NCBI RefSeq assembly: GCF_003121985.1
Contig: NZ_QEWP01000009.1
Span: 124,001 to 188,000, forward strand
DNA: 64,000 bases
DNA from: Marinilabilia rubra
GTDB lineage: Bacteria > Bacteroidota > Bacteroidia > Bacteroidales > Marinilabiliaceae
Direction of reading: 5' to 3'
Shown here piece after piece: positions 53,934 to 63,995 of the stretch; position 1 is the stretch's first letter, and the number at the start of each line of letters is the position of its first letter. The position numbers and the translations under genes were made by a program. Under the pieces are notes generated by a model that saw nothing but the letters and a program-made list of their open reading frames with translations, was not told where the DNA came from and ran no database searches.

Positions 53934-55484
53934 ATGAAAAAGATTTCTAACAAAATTGTAACACTGGCAGTAACCGTTGCATTCATTATCGGGGGGACAA
54001 CAGGACTTGTAACCACATATCTGCTCAACAACAAGCAAAAAAAGGATCTTCACCAACTGAATCAGATGTTAAAGAACAACTTCGACCAACTAATAAAATA
54101 TGAAGTTGAGACCGCTGAAAGTATGCTTTTAAAAATAGATGAAGTGAAGCGGGAAGGTGTGATATCAGAAGACCAGAGTCAGATGCTCGCAGAAGAATTG
54201 CTTCGTGACCTCAGGTATGGTCCTGAAGGATATTTCTGGGCTGACACCAAAGAAGGAGATAATGTTGTATTGCTTGGAGGGGATAGCGAAGGGAAGAATC
54301 GGCTCGAATTACAAGATGAGAAAGGTAACTACCTGATCAAAGAGATTATTGATGCCGGACTTAAAGGTGGGGGTTATACAGACTACTGGTTTTCGAAAAA
54401 AGGCGGTGATGAGCCCCTGCCTAAAAGAAGCTTCAGCAAATATGTGGAGCCCTTTAACTGGATTATCGGAACTGGAAACTACATCGACGACATAGACAAA
54501 GTAATCGCCGAAATTGAAGAAGAAAACAAAGCTTATACCAGGAATATCATTCTTTCTTTGCTTGGAATCATCGTTTTACTCATCATTGTGAGTACCGGAG
54601 TCGCATGGATCATGGGAAAACGCATTTCCAATCCTATTGTTAAACTGACACGCACAGCCGGTGAAATTGCCAAAGGAAATCTGAAAGAAAAAATCACCAC
54701 CCGAACAAATGATGAAGTAGGCATTCTGGCTGACAGCATGCGCCAGATGTCAGAAAAGCTTAAAGAAATTATTCTGAATATATCGCGGGCCTCACAGGAT
54801 ATCAATGGAGCCAGTAATCAGATTAGTGACAGTTCTCAATCACTTTCGCAGATTGCCCAGCAACAGGCCAGTGCCTCCGAAGAGGTATCTGCGTCCCTGG
54901 AAGAAATGTCTTCTAATATTTTCCAGAATGCGGAAAACTCAGGAAAAGCGCAGGAAATTGCTCAGGAGGCAACTCAAAGTATGCAAAAGATGGAGGAGTC
55001 AGGGCAGGAAAGCATACTAGCCATCCAGGATATTGCTGAAAAAATCACCATCATTAATGACATCGCATTCCAAACCAACATACTGGCTCTCAACGCTGCG
55101 GTTGAGTCAGCCAGAGCGGGAGAAGCAGGAAAAGGTTTTGCGGTGGTAGCAGCCGAGGTTCGTAAATTGGCCGAGCGAAGCAAAACCGCAGCGGATGAAA
55201 TTGCTCAGCTTTCAAAATCCACCCACAGCATTTCGGAAGAATCTGCGACCATTATTAAAACATTGGTACCTGAAATTACCAACACCCACACTTTGGTTCA
55301 GGAAATTAACAGCGCCAGTCAGGAGCAGAACATTGGTGTTCAGCAAATCAACAATGCTCTGCAGGAACTCAATGAGTCGAGCCAGCAAAATGCTGCATCG
55401 TCCGAAGAGCTGGCTTCCAGCGCACAGCAGCTAACAGCCCAGTCAAAGGCCCTGGATGAACTGGTCGAGTTCTTTAAACTGTAA
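53934..55484 (+). CDS. Methyl-accepting chemotaxis protein with Cache sensor
   Basis: A 516-residue chemoreceptor. The first membrane helix (about 8-30) is followed by an sCache_2-type periplasmic domain ([17 protein letters not shown] ... [13 protein letters not shown]), a second helix (about 200-222), a HAMP domain ([19 protein letters not shown]) and an MCP signalling domain. The hairpin tip is [29 protein letters not shown], shown in part, and is flanked by coiled coils. It should feed a CheA/CheW system located elsewhere; the Cache type often binds small organic acids. The ATG at 53934 (MKKISNKIV) is the start. A MITE-like element with terminator-like ends follows. Confidence 0.95.
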   Translation: MKKISNKIVTLAVTVAFIIGGTTGLVTTYLLNNKQKKDLHQLNQMLKNNFDQLIKYEVETAESMLLKIDEVKREGVISEDQSQMLAEELLRDLRYGPEGYFWADTKEGDNVVLLGGDSEGKNRLELQDEKGNYLIKEIIDAGLKGGGYTDYWFSKKGGDEPLPKRSFSKYVEPFNWIIGTGNYIDDIDKVIAEIEEENKAYTRNIILSLLGIIVLLIIVSTGVAWIMGKRISNPIVKLTRTAGEIAKGNLKEKITTRTNDEVGILADSMRQMSEKLKEIILNISRASQDINGASNQISDSSQSLSQIAQQQASASEEVSASLEEMSSNIFQNAENSGKAQEIAQEATQSMQKMEESGQESILAIQDIAEKITIINDIAFQTNILALNAAVESARAGEAGKGFAVVAAEVRKLAERSKTAADEIAQLSKSTHSISEESATIIKTLVPEITNTHTLVQEINSASQEQNIGVQQINNALQELNESSQQNAASSEELASSAQQLTAQSKALDELVEFFKL

Positions 55485-55509
55485 ACCAAGCCGTTTTACT
55501 ATATATAAA

Positions 55510-55646
55510 AAGGAGGTTGTCTCAAAAGTCCGAATTTGACGTAATTCTGAGCTTGTTGAAGAATCTTTTTGTTTTATATACAGATGTTTCGCCTACGCTC
55601 AACATGACAAGCCATTAATGTTTTGTACTTTTGGGACAGCTTCTTT
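55510..55646. repeat. MITE-like element E with TGTCTCAAAAGT-type ends
   Basis: A 137-bp element. The left end AGGAGGTTGTCTCAAAAGT and the right end, read inward, AAGAAGCTGTCCCAAAAGT are imperfect inverted repeats. The interior carries ATTCTGAGCTTGTTGAAG and CCTACGCTCAACATGACA, parts of a repeat common in Bacteroidota intergenic regions. The ends plus the flanking A and T runs could also fold into a terminator for the chemoreceptor gene. Confidence 0.7.
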
Positions 55647-55699
55647 TTTATGATGTAAAGCTCAAACTATAGCAAAAAATCGTTTTGCTGACTTAGTTG

Positions 55700-58192
55700 C
55701 TAAAACCTCATTTTCAAAAAAACCAATGGAGTAAAGTCAACTGCCTCCGCATCAATATAGGCTGTATTTAACTGGTCAAGCGGAATTTGTTCGAAACTTG
55801 AATATTTTACATTGTAATGGTCCAGGGCATTGAGCAGAGAGAGACCTAACTCTCCATCAATTTTGGAAAGCGAGAGACGATAAACTAAAGCAAGATCCAA
55901 CCGGTTGTAATCCGGCTCGGTAAATCTATCACTCAAATAATTGGCGTAAAGCGGGAATCCCGTTCCAAATACATATGTAGCAGACACATGAATATCTTTA
56001 AACAAGTGCACCAGGGCTGCCATTTTCAATTCATGACGCTGATCGTGTGGTGCCCGGCGGTATTGCTGTTCCGGAAAATAAGGAAACAACTCTTCTGCCC
56101 GACCGACAGAATAAGATGTCCAGAAAGTGTGTCCTTTAAAATCTTTTTTCAAAAAAACATCAAGCCCATAGCTCTGTCCCGTTCCTTCATAAACCTCTTC
56201 CCGACTTTGGCTAAAGCGAACATAACGGGTAAATCCCTCCACACTTTTGTAATAACCGTCCAGACTGATGGTAAGGTCGTTATCAGCCCATGTCACACCC
56301 CCTACCCAGTGTTGTGAATTCATAACCGGAATGTTTTCTCCGTCGGCCAGCGACCAGGTGTACCTGAAATTATCCGTCTCATCAAACAATGAGCTTTTCA
56401 CCAAAAACTGATGATACTGTCCCCAGGCTGCGTTCAGCTTAATGTTTTGTCCCAATTTATACTTAAGTTCAACCCTTGGATCCAGATAAGATTTAGAAGT
56501 ATAAAGGGAATGGTTCATTCTAATTCCGGCTTTCAACTCAAAATGCTCACTTAACAACATTTTGTTCTGCAGAAAGCCGGCAATTCTGTATCCCTCAAAA
56601 TCGGAGCTTATCCTTTCCATGTCTGAGGAATCTTCTGTGATATTCAAATGGTCCCTCACCAGTTCCAATCCTATGCGGGGAACATTTTTTGCTTTTCGCT
56701 GAAATTGATAATCGACCTTCAGTGCTCCTTCATCCACCTTAGTCACCGTCTCGTTATCCACTCTCGGAAACATCCGGTTAAAACGGAGGTTTTCAATATA
56801 ACGTCTCACCCCATAAGTCGAATTCAGGCCCGACCAGGAGCCCTGTAATTTTAGGCGATCCCCGTTTTTAAAATTTTCTCCCCAGAATAGAGCCCCCCCA
56901 TATTGATGGTTCTCCTCAGAAGTTGTTTGGGTAATAATGTTTTGTTGTCGTTCTTGTCTGGCCGAATAAGAAAAATCGTCATCGCCAAACAACATACTCA
57001 CATAAAAGAGGCTGCCATCATCCTCCTGCCATGAATATTTGGCATTGAAATCGCGAAAACGATATTCAGGCTCCACATCAATTTTATATTCAAGGTCGCG
57101 GGAATCAGAAAAGTCAATATCCTCGGGTTCAAAAAGATTGTAGTAGGTTTGCCGAAAAGCCAACACCACTGACGATCTTTCCGACAAGGGTGTCTCCACC
57201 ATGCCGTTAATGGTTTCGTTATTCAAAAACAAATTCACTCCCGCGCGATCCCGGCGGCCGGTTTTTCCGGCAATTTCGACCACACCACCGACCAAATCAT
57301 CATGGGTAACATCATAACCGCCTTTAAAAACTGCCACATTTTTAGACATAAAAGGATTAACGGCACTGATGTTGTCATTAAAGTTTTTCAGTCCCCAGAT
57401 GGTCATTCCATCGTATTTCACCTTACTGGTTCCTTCATAACTGCCCCAGATAATCAAATCATTGGGTTGTTCACCAGCTGCAACAATTCCGGGCTGAAGC
57501 CGCAACAAATTAAAAACGGCATTATCGCCGCTACCTGGCAAATAGCCGGCAATGTAAGAGTTCAAACTGATCATACCGGGTGCTTCCCCCATTTGAACGG
57601 ACCTTTCAACCACGTTATGACTCACAATTACTTCCGGCAGATCATAAGCAAATGGCGTAAGCTCAATTCTATGACTTCTTCCGGGCAATAAAACGGTATC
57701 CATAACAAAGCACCCCAAATGGGATGCTTGAACCTGAAAGACAGAATCACCAGTGGCGGTGTAGCGAAATGCCCCATTAACATCAGTAACAGTCTGATAT
57801 CCGTTTATTGAAAGATGCGAGAATGGCAAAGACTCACCTGTCTCTTCTTCAATTACCAGCCCCGACAAATAAAACTCCGGGGGAGCCTCCGGAATTTCTT
57901 TTTCATAAATCACATAAACCTCACCCATCAGTTCCCAGGAAAAAGGCAGTTCCCTGAAAATGGCATCCAGAAGTGCCGGTACTGAAGAAAAATTATGAGA
58001 GATAGAAACCGAAAACCGGGACAGTTTCTCGTCATCAAAAGAGAATTGCAAATCATATTGCTGGCGAAGTTCGATCAAAAGACGGTTCAGTGATTGATCG
58101 TGACAATCAACACGATAATCCTGAGATGAAGCAATTTTGCCAAAAATCAGGAAAACAGAAAGAATCAGAAAAACCCTTTGAAAGACACTCAT
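55700..58192 (-). CDS. TonB-dependent receptor with N-terminal STN signalling domain
   Basis: An 830-residue outer-membrane receptor: signal peptide (VFLILSVFLIFGKIASSQ), STN domain (YRVDCHDQSLNRLLIELRQQ, about 25-95) that contacts FecR in the periplasm, CarboxypepD_reg-like domain (YLSGLVIEEETGESLPFSHL), plug domain and barrel ending FTPLVFLKMRF. The start overlaps the fecR stop by 4 bases (ATGA), so the two are translationally coupled. It should both import a ligand and signal its presence. Substrate unknown; no SusD-like gene or siderophore genes are nearby. Confidence 0.93.
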   Translation of the reverse strand: MSVFQRVFLILSVFLIFGKIASSQDYRVDCHDQSLNRLLIELRQQYDLQFSFDDEKLSRFSVSISHNFSSVPALLDAIFRELPFSWELMGEVYVIYEKEIPEAPPEFYLSGLVIEEETGESLPFSHLSINGYQTVTDVNGAFRYTATGDSVFQVQASHLGCFVMDTVLLPGRSHRIELTPFAYDLPEVIVSHNVVERSVQMGEAPGMISLNSYIAGYLPGSGDNAVFNLLRLQPGIVAAGEQPNDLIIWGSYEGTSKVKYDGMTIWGLKNFNDNISAVNPFMSKNVAVFKGGYDVTHDDLVGGVVEIAGKTGRRDRAGVNLFLNNETINGMVETPLSERSSVVLAFRQTYYNLFEPEDIDFSDSRDLEYKIDVEPEYRFRDFNAKYSWQEDDGSLFYVSMLFGDDDFSYSARQERQQNIITQTTSEENHQYGGALFWGENFKNGDRLKLQGSWSGLNSTYGVRRYIENLRFNRMFPRVDNETVTKVDEGALKVDYQFQRKAKNVPRIGLELVRDHLNITEDSSDMERISSDFEGYRIAGFLQNKMLLSEHFELKAGIRMNHSLYTSKSYLDPRVELKYKLGQNIKLNAAWGQYHQFLVKSSLFDETDNFRYTWSLADGENIPVMNSQHWVGGVTWADNDLTISLDGYYKSVEGFTRYVRFSQSREEVYEGTGQSYGLDVFLKKDFKGHTFWTSYSVGRAEELFPYFPEQQYRRAPHDQRHELKMAALVHLFKDIHVSATYVFGTGFPLYANYLSDRFTEPDYNRLDLALVYRLSLSKIDGELGLSLLNALDHYNVKYSSFEQIPLDQLNTAYIDAEAVDFTPLVFLKMRF

Positions 58193-59088
58193 TTTTGAAC
58201 CTTAACAATTACAAATTCCTGACCAGAATTCCTGAATTGCAGCCCGTAAGGTTTACAAACCATTTTCAAAACCTGCTCCACTGTTTGATTACGCGAAAAA
58301 TTGCCGGTATATAAGTAATCCAGATCAGCTTCCTCTGAGATCGCAATATTGTATTGACGCTCAATCTCATCAAACACCTCATTCAAAGGCGTTCCGGTAA
58401 ACACAAACATATCATTCAGCCAGGAAGCAGCTTCTTCAGGATTTTTCAATTTGGATAATCGCAAGGAACCATCTCTGTTAAGAGCCGCCTGCTCATTGGG
58501 TATAATCTCCAGAACATGCCCGCTTTGCCGGGCAACAACCCGCACCTTTCCGGTAAAGCAGGTAACTTTGTATTGATTTTCCCTCGCATAAATATTAAAG
58601 CTGGTGCCTAAGACTATGGTCCTGCCTGCCTGGGAGTTCACTTCAAACTCCTCTCCCTTTTTTACCTCAAAAAAAGCTTCCCCTTCGAGATGAGTCTCGC
58701 GATTAAAAGGCCACCAAAATGGTTTATAACTTATCGACGAACCAGCATTGAGCTTCACCTCTGATCCATCCGGTAATTGAGCCAAAACGTGCTCTCCCAA
58801 TGGAGCAATAACTTCAGTCGTGTAGAGACGCATAAAAAGACCTGTTCCCAAAACCACAATAACTGCTGCTGCCGCTATCATCCAAATTCGTCCCGGAAAC
58901 ATTTCCACCAGTGAACCGGACGATTCAGTTCCTGAAGCTTCAATGGATTTGGACAAAACGGCCCAAACCTCATCTTTTGATTTCTCAAAATCCAGATTGA
59001 GATCAGGAAGCCGGTTCAGATTCTCATCCAGCTTTTTATCAATATGTGATTCTTTTCTTTGCATCTGCTTCAAGGGATCAATCCCCAT
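58189..59088 (-). CDS. FecR-family anti-sigma factor
   Basis: A 299-residue membrane protein: cytoplasmic N-terminal part (about 1-85), one helix (IWMIAAAAVIVVLGTGLFM, about 88-106), then a periplasmic FecR domain (LAQLPDGSEVKLNAGSSISYKPF, EGEAFFEVKKGEEFEVNS) and a C-terminal DUF4974-type domain with an STN-like fold (LNEVFDEIERQYNIAIS). It should hold the adjacent ECF sigma factor until the receptor's STN domain signals. It starts 9 bases after the sigma gene's stop. Confidence 0.94.
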   Translation of the reverse strand: MGIDPLKQMQRKESHIDKKLDENLNRLPDLNLDFEKSKDEVWAVLSKSIEASGTESSGSLVEMFPGRIWMIAAAAVIVVLGTGLFMRLYTTEVIAPLGEHVLAQLPDGSEVKLNAGSSISYKPFWWPFNRETHLEGEAFFEVKKGEEFEVNSQAGRTIVLGTSFNIYARENQYKVTCFTGKVRVVARQSGHVLEIIPNEQAALNRDGSLRLSKLKNPEEAASWLNDMFVFTGTPLNEVFDEIERQYNIAISEEADLDYLYTGNFSRNQTVEQVLKMVCKPYGLQFRNSGQEFVIVKVQK

Positions 59089-59097
59089 TCTAAATAC

Positions 59098-59583
59098 CTA
59101 ATAAACAAGTGCTTCTTTTAAAATACCCAATGCCTTTGTCATCCTCTTTTCAACTGTTTTAATACTGATTCCCAGTCTCTCTGAAATTTCCCGGTTTTTC
59201 AACTCTTCGGTTCGGCTCATCAGAAATACTACCCTCAGTTTTTCAGGCATTGCTTTTAGTACGCTTAAATATTTACTTTCCAACTCTTTGTATTGCATTT
59301 CTTCATGAGGTGAAGAAGAGTGATATTCTCCGTTAGTCCTCAATGCAAAATTCTCAACCACTTTGGCATGTCTGAATTTACTGATAAACAAATCATGACC
59401 TATTTTAAAGAGGAGACCCTTTAATTTGTCCGGGTCTCCTTTGGGTTGTTTTTCCCAGAGGCGAAGGAAGCATTCCTGGGCTATATCGGTGGCCAGATCT
59501 TTATCGCCCGACCGATAATAGAGATAGTTTCGCAATGCATCAAAATTGGCATCAAACAATGTTTTAAATACTTCCCTTGTCAC
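59098..59583 (-). CDS. ECF RNA polymerase sigma factor (sigma-70 family)
   Basis: A 161-residue ECF sigma. Region 2 is FDALRNYLYYRSGDKDLATDIAQECFLRLWE (in parts) and region 4 is MPEKLRVVFLMSRTEELKNREISERLGISIKTVEKRM (in parts, with its helix-turn-helix). Under FecR control it should direct expression of a small regulon, probably including the TonB receptor downstream. The lipoprotein gene upstream is separated by 171 bases containing a partial copy of repeat family C and a hairpin. Confidence 0.94.
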   Translation of the reverse strand: MTREVFKTLFDANFDALRNYLYYRSGDKDLATDIAQECFLRLWEKQPKGDPDKLKGLLFKIGHDLFISKFRHAKVVENFALRTNGEYHSSSPHEEMQYKELESKYLSVLKAMPEKLRVVFLMSRTEELKNREISERLGISIKTVEKRMTKALGILKEALVY

Positions 59584-59586
59584 CTC

Positions 59587-59655
59587 TTAATAGATCATTA
59601 GTCCCGAATGCTTCGGGATAGATATTAGATTTAAGATGTCTCTTAAGACACTGAT
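59587..59655 (+). repeat. Partial copy of repeat family C with a hairpin insert
   Basis: AATAGATCATTAG is followed by the hairpin TCCCGAATGCTTCGGGA and then ATATTAGATTTAAGA. It matches family C, with this palindrome replacing the CCTGCCTGACGGC palindrome. It lies directly upstream of the sigma-factor start. Confidence 0.5.
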
Positions 59656-59718
59656 AATATGAATTTAACAAGTGCCATCCCATGATGACCAATAGCTATA
59701 TTGCAATTCATTAGAAAA

Positions 59719-59737
59719 GGTTAACAAACTGTTGACC
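59719..59737 (-). terminator. Hairpin after the lipoprotein gene
   Basis: On the minus strand GGTCAACA pairs with TGTTAACC around a 3-base loop, followed by TTTT. It lies 18 bases after the lipoprotein stop, giving a weak terminator between it and the sigma gene. Confidence 0.45.
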
Positions 59738-59754
59738 TCTGAAAAAGATTATTT

Positions 59755-60705
59755 TTATTTTCCGCCCTGATTTTGATTTCTGTTTTGCACTCTTTCCCTT
59801 ACGTGCTCTCCAATCCGAAACTGTTTTTCTTGCCCTGCCATATTAATTACAGCCACGTTATCACAAGTGCCATCGCCATAGTTAACAGATCCAAAAGCCA
59901 GTCCGTTGGCCGAGTATTCAACCTCTCCGCTAACCAGATAACGACAACCACCTCTTTTTTGGAGTTGCTCTTTTATCTCACGGGTATACTCATTGCCATC
60001 CGAATCTTTACAAGTGGCAAATCCGGTAATTCCCATCACATCATCACCATGGTAAAAAGGCGTTCCCATTCCCTGAATCCAGGTACGTTCCATTTCTGCA
60101 TAATACTCAACTTCGGTACCATCCGGATAGGTTACCTCCAGGTCACGAACAATGTGTACAACCCGGCCATCTTCCAGGCTGACCACCTCTTTTTCAATAT
60201 ATCCGCTAACAACCAGAGAATCTACCGAAAAATCGGTAAAGGTAACCGTTCTGGTTGCCCCTTCGGTATTCATAGGAGCAGATACAACGATTTCAATTAT
60301 TCCGCTGATAATCCGTCCGTTTTCAAGCTCAGTTTCCTCTCCATAGTCCAATGTTATGGTTCTTGGAAAATCTCCGTTATTCCAGTCAACAGAAACATCC
60401 GGCATGTTGCCCAATCTGTAACGATTGCGGTATTGCTCACGATTTCCCGCTTTCAACTGGTCCTCGATGGAAGCATCGCTACTCAAATCATCAATAGCAC
60501 CCGTTGTACCGGAAAAAAGATCCACCTCATATTCTACTGATTCAACAGCATCTTCAATCGCTGCATCAGTAGTAACCACTGATTCAACAGTTACATTAAA
60601 ATCAGGTTCTGCATAATCGCTGGCAGGAACAATTTCATCCTCATTATTACATGCGGAAAAAACAACTGCGGTTCCTATAACCAAGCCAAACAATAATTTT
60701 TTCAT
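59755..60705 (-). CDS. Predicted lipoprotein, unknown function
   Basis: A 316-residue protein with a lipoprotein signal (FGLVIGTAVVFSAC, lipobox ending in Cys19). The mature part is acidic and rich in beta-strand-like repeats (RTITLDYGEETELENGRI, GIIEIVVSAPMNTEGATRTV); two late cysteines (TCKDSDGN, GGCRYLV) may pair. Probably anchored in the outer membrane or on the surface. It lies upstream of the sigma/FecR/receptor genes on the same strand and could belong to the same regulon, but the hairpin between them suggests separate transcription. No family recognised. Confidence 0.75.
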   Translation of the reverse strand: MKKLLFGLVIGTAVVFSACNNEDEIVPASDYAEPDFNVTVESVVTTDAAIEDAVESVEYEVDLFSGTTGAIDDLSSDASIEDQLKAGNREQYRNRYRLGNMPDVSVDWNNGDFPRTITLDYGEETELENGRIISGIIEIVVSAPMNTEGATRTVTFTDFSVDSLVVSGYIEKEVVSLEDGRVVHIVRDLEVTYPDGTEVEYYAEMERTWIQGMGTPFYHGDDVMGITGFATCKDSDGNEYTREIKEQLQKRGGCRYLVSGEVEYSANGLAFGSVNYGDGTCDNVAVINMAGQEKQFRIGEHVRERVQNRNQNQGGK

Positions 60706-60817
60706 AACTCAAAAGTTTTAATTCTCAATTTCAATGTTTGCTTTTATATAGATACCGCATAAGATTTCGTTTACCCTCCTTTTTTTTCTAAAAAAAATTT
60801 CGCCCCCACATAATACA

Positions 60818-62764
60818 TTATTTTTTAGACACTAAGGGGACAGAAAAATAAAAAGTTGTACCTTCTCCAAGTTCCGATTTCAGCCAGATTTCCCCACCCA
60901 GGAGTTCAATGTAGGCCTTGGAAATCGAAAGTCCGAGTCCGGCCCCTTCATAGCCACTGGCAAAACCCGAATCAACCTGGATGAAACGTTCCAGAACCTT
61001 TTGCTGGTTTTCTTTACTAATGCCAATACCGGTATCGGAGACATAAAACTCAAAATTATCCTTCTTTTTTATATATCCAAACCGGACACTTCCTTCATCG
61101 GTGAATTTAATGGCATTTTTAATTAAATTGGTCAGTATGGCGTAAAGCTTTTCTTTATCTGTCATCACTACGGCTTCATCATCAGACAAAGGGCTGGTAT
61201 GGGATATCTCGATCCCTTTAGTTTTACCCTCTCCTTCAAAAAAGCCTTGCAGAAAACTCAGCTGAGAATTGATATTGGTTTCTTCAAACTTCACCTGCAT
61301 CTGGCCCGATTCAATCTTTGAAATATTGATCAAATCATTGATGATGCCCAGTAATCGGTTCCCGCTTTTACGAATCATGGCCACGAATTCTGTTTTCTCC
61401 TGGTTCGAGAGATCAGGATCTTTCAACAAATCTGAAAACCCAAGAATTCCATTCATTGGGGTTCTGATTTCATGACTCATATTGGCCAGAAAAGCGGACT
61501 TCAACCGATCTGATTCTTCAGCCTTTTCTTTTGCAAGGATCAGTTCCTGATCAGCCTCTTTTCGTTTGGTAATATCCACCCAATATCCGATCATTTCCAT
61601 AGGATCACCCTCGGAATCGTATAATATTTTGGTTTCATCCAAGATCCATATGTAAGAACCATCCTTGCAACGAAACCGGTACTCCATTATCAGGTGACCA
61701 TCCAATACAATTTTGTCAAGTTTTTCAAGTGTCTCGGCCTGGTCATCGGGATGAACATGTTCTGACCAAAAAGACTGGCTGTACAAAAAATCTTCAGGCA
61801 AATAACCTGTTAAATCGCTTACATTTGCACTGATAAAAGTCCATTGATAAGGAGGTAAAACTTCAGACGTGTAAATAACAGCAGGATTGGATGAAAGTAA
61901 ATGGTCCATCTTTTCGCTATTCCGTTTTAAAGCGTCCTGAGCATTAATTCTCTCAGTAATATCTTCATGCATCAGAACGATAAATTCCAGTTTTCCGTCG
62001 GATAAAAAAACCGGGAAAATTACCGATCCTATACAAATGGGGTTATCGGGATATTTGGGATCGAGAAGATGTGCATTGTACCAGATAGGTGGTGTTTGAA
62101 CAATTTCCCCCTGAAAAACACGGTAAAGCCTTTCCTTCAACCCTCCCCCTGTAATCTGCTCATCCTGTAAAATTGACCACCCCTTATCAGGTTCCGTTTT
62201 AAACAAATTAAAAAAGGCTTTATTGGCACGAAGATGATAACCTTTTTGATCCAAAATTTGAATGCTGTAAGGGTTGTACTCAATAATCCTGTTGAGCACA
62301 TCCGACATTTTCTGTGTTTCAAGCTGGGAAGTATGAACTTCGGTAATATCTTGTGTAATTCCAACTGCTTCAACAACATTTCCAGCACCATCTTTTACAG
62401 AAGGTGTCAGTTTCATAGAAAAAAAACGACCATCAAATAAAAAACCACGATACTCAACAGTTTTCCCTTCAAAAACCTGGTCATAATATGGTTTTAACCT
62501 GGAAAACGGCTCTCTGCCCATTACTTCTTCAAGCGTCCTCTCTTTAACATGGTCCGTTCGGATATTGTATAACCGGGCTAGTTTGCCTTCACTGAAGGTT
62601 GAATAATATTTTCCGTCCCCGCCTTTTTTACAGCGAAAGATATGACTCTCAAGTTTTTGTATTATCTGAAGGAGATTGATCTCTTTATCGTGAGACTTGG
62701 AAAGTTGTTCCTCAAGCTCTTTTATTCTGTCATGAGCTTGTTCTAATTGTTTTCGCTTACTCAT
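60818..62764 (-). CDS. Multi-PAS sensor histidine kinase, soluble
   Basis: A 648-residue kinase without membrane helices. After an N-terminal coiled coil come three PAS domains (about 45-150, 155-275, 285-400), a HisKA domain (AFLANMSHEIRTPMNGILGF, His at about 428) and a HATPase domain with N-box NLIKNAIKF, G1 VSDTGIGIS and G2 YEGAGLGLSISK. No receiver domain follows. It should sense a cytoplasmic cue. It starts 10 bases after the 2-hydroxyacyl-CoA-dehydratase-type gene, so the two are almost certainly one transcript; the cue may relate to that protein's redox or metabolic state. Confidence 0.93.
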   Translation of the reverse strand: MSKRKQLEQAHDRIKELEEQLSKSHDKEINLLQIIQKLESHIFRCKKGGDGKYYSTFSEGKLARLYNIRTDHVKERTLEEVMGREPFSRLKPYYDQVFEGKTVEYRGFLFDGRFFSMKLTPSVKDGAGNVVEAVGITQDITEVHTSQLETQKMSDVLNRIIEYNPYSIQILDQKGYHLRANKAFFNLFKTEPDKGWSILQDEQITGGGLKERLYRVFQGEIVQTPPIWYNAHLLDPKYPDNPICIGSVIFPVFLSDGKLEFIVLMHEDITERINAQDALKRNSEKMDHLLSSNPAVIYTSEVLPPYQWTFISANVSDLTGYLPEDFLYSQSFWSEHVHPDDQAETLEKLDKIVLDGHLIMEYRFRCKDGSYIWILDETKILYDSEGDPMEMIGYWVDITKRKEADQELILAKEKAEESDRLKSAFLANMSHEIRTPMNGILGFSDLLKDPDLSNQEKTEFVAMIRKSGNRLLGIINDLINISKIESGQMQVKFEETNINSQLSFLQGFFEGEGKTKGIEISHTSPLSDDEAVVMTDKEKLYAILTNLIKNAIKFTDEGSVRFGYIKKKDNFEFYVSDTGIGISKENQQKVLERFIQVDSGFASGYEGAGLGLSISKAYIELLGGEIWLKSELGEGTTFYFSVPLVSKK

Positions 62765-62774
62765 AATCTTGGAT

Positions 62775-63995
62775 TTACGGGTACAAAAAGTTCGAAATTT
62801 CCTCTTCCAGCATCAATTCCTTTTCAAAAAACTCCATATAATCGGATTCTATAACCAGAGATGCAATCCCCCTTTGGTTCAACAAATTATTAATATTATT
62901 GGTTTTCTTATGCATAATTTCACAATTCCGGAAAGAGAAATGGATTACTGCATCAACGTTATATTCATCGATGCTGTGCAGGATTTTATCCATGTCAAAC
63001 TCCTTCACACAAGAACTGGAATTAATATCCACACATGCCAACATATATTTTGCAGCTGATTCGGATCCATTTTTGATCAGAATCTCATTCAAACGGGTTA
63101 ATTCATAATTGATATTGGTAATGCCCATATCAATCTCTTCATAAACAATAATTCCGCCCGCATTTTCAATTACTCTGTAAATCTCACCAAAGGGTGGCAT
63201 AATTCTGGGGGTTATGAGCATCACCCGCTTTCTTTTTCCTTCAGCGTCGTAACCAATATTCTCCGATGCCCGTTCCAACAACTCCTTTTCCAGCGTTTTT
63301 AGTCCACGGAGTAACTTACGGGGTTCTTCAACCAACATCAGTTGTTGAATCCAAAGGCTGTTTTTGCCGTTTATCGGGGGATTACTTAATTTCCTTAAGT
63401 TGAAGATCGACTGGTAAGTGTAGCGGATTTCGGAATATAAAGATGCATACTCAATAAGTCTTTTACTATTTAAGCCATTGCCACCGTTAATAGAGTTTAC
63501 CCAATTCATAAAACCGGAAGTATTCACATTCAGTTTTCCTCCCCGGGCTTTATTCGTTTGCAGACAAAAAACATCAAACTCATCACTTATTTTTTCAATA
63601 ATATCCGAAGTCTTTTTTAACGAAGGGCAAAGGTCCGAGGACAAAATATGATCGGCCAGATTGAAAAAAACACACATCCCTGATGACAGAAATCCGAGCA
63701 AGGATCTTGAAACTGAACACATTCCCTTTGAATATTCGTCAGCATAGGGCTCCACTTCACCAGCCCCCATGCAAACACTCACCGGAATAAAATTGCCCAT
63801 GGCGTAAACCAGTTCCGGAGGCAATGAATTACAGATTAATGCCATAACATGATTGCCCTGCCGGCGATAAGCATATAAGTTCTTTACCCGGTCACCGTGC
63901 ATTCCGTTCATCATTTCATCAAATAACGCCATGGCCTCAGGACGTTGAGTTTCGGAAGCAATTTCGGAAGAGAACCTCACCAGTTTCTGCTTCAT
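62775..63995 (-). CDS. 2-hydroxyacyl-CoA dehydratase-family subunit (HgdB/FldC-like)
   Basis: A 406-residue protein of the family whose members carry a 4Fe-4S cluster and dehydrate 2-hydroxyacyl-CoA in anaerobes. Landmarks are ALICNSLPPELVYAMGNFIPV, GMCSVSRSLLGFL, ILSSDLCPSLKKTSDIIEK (cluster-region Cys) and the late VIHFSFRNCEIMHKK. No second subunit or activator ATPase is seen within the window; those could lie beyond the right edge. The ATG at 63995 gives a typical length, but the frame touches the window end. It is co-transcribed with the PAS kinase downstream. Family members can also be BcrC/BadD-type or uncharacterised. Confidence 0.82.
   Translation of the reverse strand: MKQKLVRFSSEIASETQRPEAMALFDEMMNGMHGDRVKNLYAYRRQGNHVMALICNSLPPELVYAMGNFIPVSVCMGAGEVEPYADEYSKGMCSVSRSLLGFLSSGMCVFFNLADHILSSDLCPSLKKTSDIIEKISDEFDVFCLQTNKARGGKLNVNTSGFMNWVNSINGGNGLNSKRLIEYASLYSEIRYTYQSIFNLRKLSNPPINGKNSLWIQQLMLVEEPRKLLRGLKTLEKELLERASENIGYDAEGKRKRVMLITPRIMPPFGEIYRVIENAGGIIVYEEIDMGITNINYELTRLNEILIKNGSESAAKYMLACVDINSSSCVKEFDMDKILHSIDEYNVDAVIHFSFRNCEIMHKKTNNINNLLNQRGIASLVIESDYMEFFEKELMLEEEISNFLYP

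Noticed and set aside
59773-60540. 255-codon plus-strand frame opposite the lipoprotein gene
   Set aside because: The minus-strand frame has a clear lipoprotein signal and start; the plus-strand frame starts in an odd place and has no family features.
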